60,000 bases of DNA from Apostichopus japonicus (taxonomy: Eukaryota; Echinodermata; Holothuroidea; Aspidochirotida; Stichopodidae), in assembly GCF_037975245.1 (NCBI RefSeq), contig NC_092563.1:27927960-27987959 (forward strand), read 5' to 3'. The position numbers and the translations under genes were made by a program. The notes beneath the pieces were generated by a model. It saw nothing but the letters and a program-made list of their open reading frames with translations. It searched no databases and was not told the origin of the DNA. Within the stretch, counting starts at the first letter, position 1. Each line of letters begins with the position of its first letter. Positions 53,101 through 60,000 of this stretch are shown here, in pieces.

Positions 53101-56100
53101 ACCAACCATCAGTGAATCAGCAATGTTGATGAAGTATGAATATTCACCAAACATTAGTGAATCAGCACCCAGTTGGGACAATTTTGTCTATACTGTAGTG
53201 TCATGTCCAGCTTTCAGAGACTCGTATTGTCAGTACAAGCAGTATGAATATCATGTTTCTTTAAGATCAAGTTTAGGAACTGTTTGTACTGTCAATACCA
53301 GTGCTTTGAGAGCATGATATTGGAGTACAGTTTAGAGAGGTATTATCATTAGGAAATTGTCCCAACTGGCTGTGAATCAGAAATGTTGACAATATATGAA
53401 TATTCACCAACCATCAGTGAATCAGCAATTTTGACGAAATATGAATAATTACCAACCATCAGTGAATCAGCAATGTGATGAAGTATGAATATTCACCAAC
53501 CATCAGTGAATCATCAATCTTACCCATCAACAAAACATCTGTTAGTATGAATTACCAGTTTAGCACAAGAAGAATTCCTACAGTATGCAACAGCATTGGC
53601 ATGTTAATTGGCACCACATTGAAGCAAAAACTGAGCAACAGGAGATAATGGTGATAAACTTTATACTCAGTGTTTGCACGATTCAGTATGGCAAACAGTT
53701 GGGTAACAAATAATTTGATCTAAGGGTAGAGTAGGGTAGGAATCTCCACCCTCAAACCCATTTTTTCCCAAAAAATGATAAGCATTACTTCTTCAGCAGT
53801 TCTTCGTTTATCTTCTCGTGCAGCTAGCAGGTCTACCTCCAGCTTTTGTAATGCAGCCTCTTTCTTACGAAGGTCCTCTTGTAAATCCCTCAATTGTCGC
53901 TGTATCTGACCGATGGTGTCTTCCCTCTGTTGTAACTATGGCAACAACAACAACAAGCATTAGGAAAACAATCAAATAAACAACCCGATTACCAATTACC
54001 AATCATACCCAGAATAAATTGGAAAACAAATTGAACTGCCTGAAGTTTAAGTTTTCAGAAGAGAAATGGATATATTCTTGGACACTTGGAAGTCATTCCC
54101 CCAATTAAAAGACAATCTAATATTGGGAAAACAAAAAACAGCATATTTTGCTTAACAAAAAAATTACATTCATCTGTAAACTAGTAAACCTAAGAAACAT
54201 CACCGCCAAAAGATGTTTTCTTCTGGAAAGTGAAATCAATGTTTTCTTGCAACCACTTGGCGGTCCTACATGTACCAAAACCTATTGTAGCATTCGGTTA
54301 CTTCTGAGAAACTCTCGTTGATTTCACTCACCAGATGTCTGCCTGTCTCCTTTAATCTTCACTACCTCTCTAACATTTCACTAAAAGTAATATGATCTGT
54401 TATTGGTCAAGATGTCTTTACCTGTGTCTGGCTTTTTGTCAGTTTTTCATGTAATCTGTTGACCTCTGACCTTAGATCGACCACAGAGCCATCCTTCTCT
54501 GAGATATTAGCTTTCAGCTGTGCAGCAGTTAGAGTTGATTCCTCTTTAGTTACCTCAAAGTCTACTTTCACTTTGCTCATCTAGGACAAGGAGAACAAAA
54601 TACCTTATTGATTTCAATTCTTTTGTTTTGTTTTATCTTTCGGTCTGATCACAGTACAGTACACTGAGTAATGGTAAAGCAGAACACTTTCCTGTCAATG
54701 CAAACGTTATTAGTGGATGGCTTTATTCATCTCAGATGCTGATAGCAGACCTCCCAGTAGCTCGTCAACAAATAAAGGTTCTTTTAAAGGTTGTAAATGA
54801 AGAACTTAAGGTTTCAAACATGAAAATAAAGGTTTAAAGGTCCGAAATGAGTTAGGTTTTTACAACATCTGTGGCGCTTATTTAAAATACCTGACTTACA
54901 TTAACTGTTGTTTGTGAGTCTGTTTTGTACCACTGCATGAATCATGCCTGGCTGTCCACAAAAACTTCATGGTCAATGGTTAGCATGACTGAATACAATG
55001 TTTCTACTCTAAACTAAATCTTTAACATATTTTTTTTTATAAAAAACAAATTTAAAAAATAAATAAAAATAAACGTTTTAAAGAGTAGTTTTGAAAAATA
55101 AAGAGCCCTTTTTGAGGTTTTTTAAAGGTTTTGCTGGGAGGTCTGTGATAGAGGTAAGCTACTGCCTTAACAATAAAATCTGCTAACTTACTTCTATACA
55201 TAGTAAATCTCTCTTTGCCTTGCTTAAAAATATTTGCAATCTAGCCTAAAAAAAAAATGAGCAACTGATTGGTTTACAATTTTACACATGGCAGTGACAA
55301 CAAGGCCATGGCCTTCCACCACTCTCATCAGTAGGGGGACATTTTTATTCAGTTAGAGAAGAATTTGACCACTCCTTAGGTCCCAGGATGACCCTCCCAT
55401 ACAGATTCATGCCCCTATCTAAATCGGTAATGGGAATCTAGAAATTTTCCCCCCTCCCCCCACATCCCTTTCCCCCCCCTTGGTCCCCACCTTTGACACC
55501 ATGTGCATTTCACTACAATCTTTTATTGAAACAGAACCTTCAATTCCGAAAGAGCAAAAAATTTACCTACCTCACTTTCAAGTCTCTTAAGTTCTGCTTG
55601 TGATTTGGATAATTCTTCATCTCTCTCACTGACAATTGTCTTCAATTCTTCTACCTGTTTGTTCATAAGTTGAAGAGATTTTGTTTCTTAAAACTAGGAA
55701 ATTTGCATTTTTACACTGTATTGTTGGAATCATCAGAATGGTACATACATCAAGGGGAGTACAAAACTCAAAGAAAACAATGAAAATCCCTCTGAGCTTG
55801 GAGGCCAGAAGAACAATAAAAAACATTTACATCGTACCCAACATCATGAAGGTATGTTTATAACCGATAAATTGTTTATAATTATACCAAATTGCTGGAT
55901 CAGCTACCAAAGAGAATTAAGACAATCTCAACTTCTACTACATGATATCAAAGTATTCCAATTTACATTCAATGCAACATAACCCATCAATCTTGAAAAT
56001 AATTCTGTACTTTCTAAAAACAAGGTAGGAGCCCCCCCCCCCCCTTCATATGTACATGTATAGTTACGTAATCCATTCTGTGCCGTTCTCACCTCCTCTG

Positions 56101-56239
56101 TTGCAATTTTCAAGTCATTTCTCAGTTTTTCTATCACTTTGATACGATGTTTGACTTGATTCAAAGTTTCCTGATGTTTGTCATCCAAATCAATGTATTC
56201 CTTCTTCAAATTCTGTATTGTGTCATGTTTATCTGCAAC
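21158..56239 (-). CDS. Giant coiled-coil protein, PMFBP1/CCDC18-like (N-terminus outside window)
   Basis: At least 35 minus-strand exons join without a phase conflict to 5364 nt, 1787 residues plus stop. Nearly the whole product is heptad-type coiled coil (Leu at a/d, many Glu, Lys, Gln) with no membrane segment, ending in a Ser-rich, non-coiled tail. The segment VNTWVQEQRQANEKLALKI, followed by an LTSEKE stretch, resembles my recollection of the C-terminal part of PMFBP1, a sperm head-tail coupling protein. SIQQLNEQL near the C-terminus also resembles CCDC18. Both matches are from memory, and the protein is much longer than PMFBP1, so I give no symbol. A structural role at centriole, cilium or sperm neck is inference only. 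Intron phases are almost all 0. The following five entries list the exons block by block. Confidence 0.85.
22983..23378 (-). repeat. ~30-bp tandem repeat directly after the donor of exon 23380-23544
   Basis: About a dozen variable units of ctctattctctaaatccctttgaggatta-type sequence. The array begins only a few bases beyond the donor GA/GTGAGT and includes part of the near-donor intron (AGAGATCATCC), but not the donor itself. Confidence 0.85.
24540..30621 (-). CDS. Coiled-coil gene, central-C block (8 exons)
   Basis: Exons in order are 30454-30621, 29847-30043, 29274-29412, 28485-28652, 27768-28019, 26545-26712, 25824-26075 and 24540-24712. Lengths are 168, 197, 139, 168, 252, 168, 252 and 173 nt. 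Five of the eight are multiples of 21 nt (whole heptads), and the asymmetric pair 197+139 also sums to 336, or 16 heptads. The last exon carries the PMFBP1-like VNTWVQEQ segment, which continues across the next junction. The exon 27768-28019 donor is overlapped by a 90-bp tandem array. Confidence 0.88.
27058..27767 (-). repeat. 90-bp tandem array of exon-like cassettes copying the end of exon 27768-28019
   Basis: Seven full units (period exactly 90 bp) and one partial unit follow the exon. On the minus strand each unit holds GTATGTAACAG, then 48 bases matching the exon end, then GAG/GTAAGATACTG. The exon-like pieces are 27678-27725, 27588-27635, 27498-27545, 27408-27455, 27318-27365, 27228-27275 and 27138-27185. 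Six read SDLG(L/Q)REESLQTYKTE in phase 0; the copy at 27228-27275 has an in-frame TAA. The sequence left between cassettes is only 42 bases, short for an intron, so all seven cannot easily be spliced together. Confidence 0.9.
31235..31560 (-). repeat. 30-bp tandem repeat in a coiled-coil gene intron
   Basis: About eleven units of the type attcacctaaataaagccatttcaatcta end some 45 bases from the donor of exon 31605-31772. On the transcribed strand each unit contains TTTAG/GTGAAT, a donor-like string, though it does not match the exon edge. Confidence 0.85.
31605..36359 (-). CDS. Coiled-coil gene, central block (6 exons)
   Basis: Exons in order are 36117-36359, 35456-35698, 34068-34298, 33313-33396, 32321-32563 and 31605-31772, all phase 0. 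Three of them are exactly 243 nt (81 codons). Exon 35456-35698 uses an unusual donor AAG/GTCTGT, and exon 34068-34298 uses AAG/GTTGGT. Two exons in this block are flanked by arrays that copy their splice sites: the donor of 35456-35698 and the acceptor of 33313-33396. Confidence 0.85.
33000..33300 (+). repeat. C-rich minisatellite (CCCTATTCCCCC-type)
   Basis: About 300 bases of irregular C-rich units such as cacccctattccccc lie in the intron between exons 33313-33396 and 32321-32563. Open frames over it are composition artefacts. Confidence 0.85.
33391..33666 (-). repeat. 70-bp tandem array copying the acceptor of exon 33313-33396
   Basis: Units begin at 33391, 33461, 33531 and 33601, exactly 70 bp apart. 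Each contains, on the minus strand, TTATCTGGTAG/CTGCAA: the acceptor and the first six exon bases. Three are extra copies upstream of the real acceptor; the farthest has two or three substitutions. Confidence 0.92.
34803..35500 (-). repeat. Two-part tandem array copying the donor of exon 35456-35698
   Basis: About eight units of 66-75 bp alternate between two variants and follow the exon. On the minus strand each repeats AAACAAAGGTCTGTTC (exon end plus the odd GTCTGT donor) then CAAATTTCCACAATTCC. One variant also repeats GTTGAAAAACAAATGTCTGA, the authentic exon end; the other carries AAAGGTCCTATATA. Confidence 0.88.
36662..38460 (+). repeat. 21-bp satellite, about 85 copies
   Basis: Units of catcctacctggatttggatg with t/c and minor variants. 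A block is repeated at larger scale: the variant run around 36891 recurs near 37485, about 594 bp later. Because 21 is divisible by three and units lack stops, frames stay open for up to 594 codons (36606-38390), giving a GCHPTWIW...SSYLDLD repeat. Lack of any other coding sign, and placement in an intron of the opposite-strand gene, argue against a real protein. Confidence 0.93.
38642..42005 (-). CDS. Coiled-coil gene, central-N block (4 exons)
   Basis: Exons in order are 41922-42005 (84 nt), 40853-41104 (252 nt), 39232-39336 (105 nt) and 38642-38704 (63 nt). All are phase 0 and all are whole numbers of heptads, 24 in total. The sequence is typical parallel coiled coil (for example LQAENNKLTAQAQQDADELL). 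Exon 39232-39336 ends ATG/GTAATA, a somewhat weak donor. The donor of 40853-41104 is overlapped by a 132-bp array. Confidence 0.85.
39796..40852 (-). repeat. ~132-bp tandem array copying the donor end of exon 40853-41104
   Basis: Seven units plus one degenerate outer unit (near 39797) follow the exon. Each repeats about 54 bases of exon end, reading LQSELDATQQQY then GSAEE, and the donor GAG/GTAAGG, then C-rich intron (plus strand cctccccccacacctccctcc). Two adjacent units stay open across their joint (39918-40199). In the unit at about 40223 the donor is broken (GAG/TTAAGG). Confidence 0.9.
41515..41885. repeat. TA-rich simple and cryptic repeat
   Basis: Irregular tatatata/actata sequence about 30 bases from the donor of exon 41922-42005. 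No gene; open frames in it are composition artefacts. Confidence 0.8.
44121..44171. repeat. (CA)n(TA)n microsatellite
   Basis: A short CA tract runs directly into about 16 uninterrupted TA dinucleotides. Confidence 0.95.
44335..44830. repeat. Probable dispersed repeat with an internal duplication
   Basis: The stretch near 44430-44530 (tgacaagcag...atcacgcaggtgcaagtttacatg) recurs at 44615-44710 with about 80% visual identity. The start (aagagggcaatccatggagttgcagcactcctcgcc) looks like the head of a family common in invertebrate genomes, but I cannot name it. Confidence 0.4.
45180..46320. repeat. ~54-bp satellite, about 20 copies
   Basis: Units of the form acatgcatagtaagatctacctagttacactgaacaa...actgcactgtaaac repeat roughly every 52-57 bp. 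On the transcribed strand each contains TGTTTACAG followed some 27 bases later by CTAG/GTAGAT, resembling an acceptor and a donor. Confidence 0.9.
48302..48395 (-). mobile_element. tRNA-like SINE fragment
   Basis: On the minus strand the sequence GTCCGCATATGAAGTGGG continues into GGCCCGGGTTAGAATCCCGG, a B-box-like pol III motif in the typical context of tRNA-derived SINE heads. The A-box part is missing, replaced by a TA repeat (48390-48410). It cannot be a functional tRNA. Confidence 0.5.
48824..56239 (-). CDS. Coiled-coil gene, N-proximal block (12 exons)
   Basis: Exons in order are 56093-56239, 55571-55654, 55192-55245, 54422-54580, 53789-53935, 52549-52707, 52163-52258, 51052-51186, 50418-50501, 50046-50129, 49282-49365 and 48824-48919, all phase 0. 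Exon 55192-55245 (54 nt, ARLQIFLSKAKRDLL) is the least certain, but it has a strong T-rich acceptor and GAA/GTAAGT donor. The block encodes 443 residues of continuous coiled coil. No start methionine is visible with a 5' UTR, so the gene continues beyond 56239. The 6.8-kb intron 42006-48823 separates this block from the rest. Confidence 0.8.
50823..51045. repeat. Duplicated palindromic segment split by a MITE fragment
   Basis: The inverted repeat ATTGAATATTCA-(7)-TGAATATTCAAT occurs at about 50823-50853 and again at about 50967-50997. Each is followed by similar sequence ending in agtacttatttttt. Between the copies lies a 60-bp fragment (50897-50956) of the MITE found complete at 53166-53372. 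Confidence 0.75.
51282..51403. mobile_element. 122-bp foldback (hairpin) element
   Basis: Two 61-base arms meet at aaaa/tttt with only about three mismatches. The arm carries GGCCTGACRTTTCGATCCTA and AGGATCTTYTTCAAAGGCTA. A direct repeat acaaaaatcaatttaaa occurs at 51210-51226 and 51401-51417, possibly left by the insertion. I recall similar 'gatcctgctaggatcgaaa' hairpins as dispersed repeats in marine invertebrates; that is memory only. Confidence 0.8.
52850..53520. repeat. 45-bp minisatellite interrupted by a MITE
   Basis: Units of atgttgatgaagtatgaatattcaccaaccatcagtgaatcagca repeat about seven times up to 53165 and continue, more diverged, after 53373. Both strands stay open across it (15-residue repeats), an artefact of a 45-bp period. 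It lies between exons 52549-52707 and 53789-53935. Confidence 0.9.
53166..53372. mobile_element. 207-bp hAT-like MITE inside the minisatellite
   Basis: The left end is CACCCAGTTGGGACAATTTT; the right end, reversed, is CAGCCAGTTGGGACAATTTC. The flanking 8 bases tgaatcag are present on both sides (53158-53165 and 53373-53380). Because the host is a tandem repeat containing tgaatcag, the duplication is slightly ambiguous, but the array reads through if the element is removed. A fragment of the same family is at 50897-50956. Confidence 0.8.
54746..55145. mobile_element. Putative 400-bp terminal-inverted-repeat element
   Basis: The sequence starts CAGACCTCCCAG and ends CTGGGAGGTCTG, a perfect 12-bp inverted repeat, and is bracketed by tgatag (54740-54745 and 55146-55151). 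The 6-bp flank does not match the 8-bp rule of the other elements, so it may belong to another superfamily. No transposase frame was seen. Confidence 0.6.
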
Positions 56240-57134
56240 CTGAGAAAAACAAAGAGTCAGTTATCAGTCTGTGATACAAGAGACTAAAATGTCTGTAAAA
56301 TTGCCTGTAAAAATGCCTCTAATTGTACAATCTTGTTGCATTTTATTGTAAGAACATGTATTTTGCTACTTCAGTTTGGTTATAACATCTTACTGGGCTA
56401 AAACATAGGTTCTTAATCATTCTTTCTCCACAAACTCCTCACTGGGCTGATACATAGGTTGAAATGTTAATAGACCTCTTCTGCTTTAATGCACCCATTT
56501 TTCACAGGGAACCCATTTTACCTTTATCACAACATATCTTTTGAGCACAGGCCATACTTCAATGGTAATCGGTGAGAAGTTATTTTGAAGAAATTGACAA
56601 GGTATGAGCAAATGGTGTTTGCTACTAAAAGGTCATCATTATTTGCCTCCAAAGTTTTAACATGCCAAAGTTACTAAACATTTTCAAAGCTACCTTTCAG
56701 TATCTTCAGTACCTTTAAGTATCTCAGCAGGTTTGGGAATGCTTTGACGATTGAAATACAACAGTTCCTGGGGTTTGTGTACCAGAGACCATTATTTGAG
56801 TGTTTAGCATATTTGGAAGTACTTTTGACAATCTTTACACAGTAGGATGGTAGTCCCATATGCATATTTTTGTGACACTAACACATATTACATGTGGGAT
56901 ACTACAGGAGATTACAGGAATGCTGCATATATGCTATACTATACAAGGCGGGAGAGAATAGAATAAGGGTGGGGAAGAAAAAGATGAGATGAGGAGAAAT
57001 AGGAAGATGGAGAGAATGTACTACCAGATGGTTAATGTTGAGATTATATTGATGTCATTGTTGTAGTTCATTGTATAATGGTCAATGTAACTGACTTTAA
57101 TAAACCAATGTTGAGGTACTACCCTGGGAACAGA

Positions 57135-59635
57135 GGTGAGACATTAACTGGAGCTATGGTAAACCAGGGCCATCACAGAATAGAGAGAGGAATGAAATAT
57201 ATATGCAGACAGATATAGAACTTGAACCGAGGGAGTGGCTGTTTAACTGGAGCTATGGTAAACCAGGACCATCACAAAATAAGGAGAGGAATGAAATATT
57301 TATCCAGGTAGAGACAGAACTTGAACCGAGGGAGTGGCTGTTTAACTGGAGCTATGGTAAACCAGGACCATCACAAAATAAGGAGAGGAATGAAATATTT
57401 ATCCAGGTAGAGACAGAACCTGAACCAAGTGACTGTTTTACTGGTGCTAAACCAGGACCATCACAGAATAGAGAGAGGAATACAGTATTTATCCAGGCAG
57501 AGACAGAACCTGAACCAAGGGAGTGACTGTTTAACTGGAGCTATGGTAAACCAGGACCATCACAAAATAAGGAGAGGAATGAAATATTTATCCAGGTAGA
57601 GACAGAACCTGAACCAAGTGACTGTTTTACTGGTGCTAAACCAGGACCATCACAGAATAGAGAGAGGAATACAGTATTTATCCAGGCAGAGACAGAACCT
57701 GAACCGAGGGAGTGGCTGTTTAACTGGAGCTATGGTAAACCACGGCCATCACAGAATAAGGAGAGGAATGAAATATTTATCCAAGCAGAGACAGAACTTG
57801 AACCAAGGGAGTGGCTGTTTAACTGGAGCTATGGTAAACCAGGACCATCACAAAATAAGGAGAGGAATGAAATATTTATCCAGGTAGAGACAGAACCTGA
57901 ACCAAGTGACTGTTTTACTGGTGCTAAACCAGGACCATCACAGAATAGAGAGAGGAATACAGTATTTATCCAGGCAGAGACAGAACCTGAACCAAGGGAG
58001 TGACTGTTTAACTGGAGCTATGGTAAACCAGGGCCATCACAGAATAAGGAGAGGAATGAAATATTTATCCAAGCAGAGACAGAACTTGAACCGAGGGAGT
58101 GGCTGTTTTACTGGAGCTATGGTAAACCAGGACCATCACAAAATCAAAATAAGGAGAGGAATGAAATATTTATCCAGGTAGAGACAGAACCTGAACCAAG
58201 TGACTGTTTTACTGGTGCTATGGTAAACCAGGACCATCACAAAATAAGGAGAGGAATGAAATATTTATCCAGGTAGAGACAGAACCTGAACCAAGTGACT
58301 GTTTTACTGGTGCTAAACCAGGACCATCACAGAATAGAGAGAGGAATACAGTATTTATCCAGGCAGAGACAGAACCTGAACCGAGGGAGTGGCTGTTTAA
58401 CTGGAGCTATGGTAAACCACGGCCATCACAGAATAAGGAGAGGAATGAAATATTTATCCAAGCAGAGACAGAACTTGAACCAAGGGAGTGGCTGTTTAAC
58501 TGGAGCTATGGTAAACCAGGACCATCACAAAATAAGGAGAGGAATGAAATATTTATCCAGGTAGAGACAGAACCTGAACCAAGTGACTGTTTTACTGGTG
58601 CTAAACCAGGACCATCACAGAATAGAGAGAGGAATACAGTATTTATCCAGGCAGAGACAGAACCTGAACCAAGGGAGTGACTGTTTAACTGGAGCTATGG
58701 TAAACCAGGGCCATCACAGAATAAGGAGAGGAATGAAATATTTATCCAAGCAGAGACAGAACTTGAACCGAGGGAGGGGCTGTTTAACTGGAGCTATGGT
58801 AAACCAGGACCATCACAAAATAAGGAGAGGAATGAAATATTTATCCAGGTAGAGACAGAACCTGAACCAAGTGACTGTTTTACTGGTGCTAAACCAGGAC
58901 CATCACAGAATAGAGAGAGGAATACAGTATTTATCCAGGCAGAGACAGAACCTGAACCAAGGGAGTGACTGTTTAACTGGAGCTATGGTAAACCAGGGCC
59001 ATCACAGAATAAGGAGAGGAATGAAATATTTATCCAAGCAGAGACAGAACTTGAACCGAGGGAGTGGCTGTTTTACTGGTGCTATGGTAAACCAGGACCA
59101 TCACAAAATAAGGAGAGGAATGAAATATTTATCCAGGTAGAGACAGAACCTGAACCAAGTGACTGTTTTACTGGTGCTAAACCAGGACCATCACAGAATA
59201 GAGAGAGGAATACAGTATTTATCCAGGCAGAGACAGAACCTGAACCGAGGGAGTGGCTGTTTAACTGGAGCTATGGTAAACCACGGCCATCACAGAATAA
59301 GGAGAGGAATGAAATATTTATCCAAGCAGAGACAGAACTTGAACCGAGGGAGTGGCTGTTTTACTGGAGCTATGGTAAACCAGGACCATCACAAAATCAA
59401 AATAAGGAGAGGAATGAAATATTTATCCAGGTAGAGACAGAACCTGAACCAAGTGACTGTTTTACTGGTGCTAAACCAGGACCATCACAAAATAGAGAGA
59501 GGAATACAGTATTTATCCAGGCACAGACAGAACCTGAACCGAGGGAGTGGCTGTTTAACTGGAGCTATGGTAAACCAGGGCTTTCACAGAATAGAGAGAG
59601 GGATACAGTATTAACCCCTGCAGAGAGAGAACCCA
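57135..59635. repeat. ~96-bp satellite with 288-bp higher-order unit
   Basis: About 26 units contain cagagacagaacctgaacc, gagtggctgtttaactggagc and gtaaaccaggaccatcaca. Three unit types form a 288-bp higher-order repeat, seen as identical open frames starting at 57618, 57906, 58295, 58583, 58871 and 59159; the 389-bp step is one 288-bp repeat plus an extra partial unit. Plus-strand frames read ETEPEPREWLFNWSYGKPG-type repeats but are broken by stops every higher-order unit. Confidence 0.92.
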
Positions 59636-59687
59636 GCTGCAGCTACAATGATACTATCTACTTGTCTTTCATAAAGATGTTTCTTAC

Positions 59688-59702
59688 CTTCAAAGTACTG
59701 CT
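59688..59702 (-). CDS. Possible 15-nt microexon of the coiled-coil gene
   Basis: On the minus strand TATCTCCAG precedes AGCAGTACTTTGAAG, followed by GTAAGA. It would add Ser-Ser-Thr-Leu-Lys in phase 0, matching the phase of exon 56093-56239. Strong splice signals but very short, so it may be coincidence. Confidence 0.3.
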
Positions 59703-60000
59703 CTGGAGATAGTAAATTCAAGAGTTAAAATTAAAGCAATATAAAGACACTGCAGGGATGAGACTAAGGACATGTGTGTTAGGCTTCCTATGGATAATGA
59801 CAGCCTCATCCTCGGTTATAGACATAACACCAGGCTGACGATATAACAACCATCTTATTTAAGCAGTATTACAGGACAGTTTAAACACTGTACATGTTAT
59901 TGAATGACTATTAACACAAATACAAAACAATGTTATAACTGCTACCTTAGTTACGTAGTGTTACGGGATAGGTTAAAGTATTGTACATGTTAATGGATAA

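Noticed and set aside
52795-53317. Overlapping 128- and 154-codon frames on opposite strands
   Set aside because: Both translate a 45-bp minisatellite and then a MITE.
55192-55240. Alternative 49-nt exon using the TAG immediately before ATTGC
   Set aside because: Would break the phase-0 pattern. Using the T-rich acceptor five bases upstream gives a clean 54-nt phase-0 exon.
57203-59434. Series of 89-107-codon plus-strand frames
   Set aside because: All come from one 96/288-bp satellite, with identical frames repeating. No start context or splice support distinguishes any of them.
1-60000. Prokaryotic systems, CRISPR arrays or viral genes
   Set aside because: Tandem repeats here lack CRISPR-like unique spacers. 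The genes are spliced eukaryotic genes, and no viral capsid, polymerase or integrase frame was seen.

Overview
Eukaryotic, AT-rich, intron-dense DNA. The gene families, GT-AG introns, abundant minisatellites and hAT-type MITEs fit a marine invertebrate, possibly an echinoderm or another invertebrate deuterostome. That taxonomic guess is inference. I rebuilt exons by hand from splice signals, codon phase and remembered family resemblance; no search was run.

Layout. (1) 1-2408, plus strand: the 3' end of an unrecognised gene whose product ends in a very acidic Tyr/Asp/Glu tail. (2) 4940-13887, minus strand: a complete 11-exon PIGU gene (GPI transamidase subunit, 441 residues). (3) 14960-18335, plus strand: a six-exon homologue of human C18orf21/RMP24 (RNase MRP-associated, two CxxC motifs, about 216 residues), head-to-head with PIGU. 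(4) 21158-56239 and probably beyond, minus strand: at least 35 exons of a giant coiled-coil protein (1787 residues in the window, N-terminus missing), tail-to-tail with the RMP24 gene. Its C-terminal part resembles PMFBP1 and, more weakly, CCDC18. The last 3.7 kb is a large satellite block in an upstream intron of gene 4.

The most striking signal is not a gene. At least seven exon-intron boundaries, three in PIGU and four in the coiled-coil gene, are overlapped by tandem arrays that re-copy the exon edge together with its splice site: arrays at 5624-6091, 7849-8112, 10978-11561, 27058-27767, 33391-33666, 34803-35500 and 39796-40852. Several repeat units look like small pseudo-exons, and one array (27138-27725) holds seven 48-nt phase-0 cassettes with both splice sites, six of them open. 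A separate 1.8-kb array of about 85 21-bp units carries a donor-like CAG/GTAGGA in each unit on the transcribed strand.

Mobile DNA includes two hAT-type MITEs with exact 8-bp target duplications, a third inside a minisatellite, a 122-bp foldback hairpin, a 400-bp terminal-inverted-repeat element, a truncated non-LTR retrotransposon end and a tRNA-like SINE fragment. Nothing suggests an operon, CRISPR array or prokaryotic system. The four genes appear functionally unrelated; only their arrangement (head-to-head and tail-to-tail pairs) is notable.
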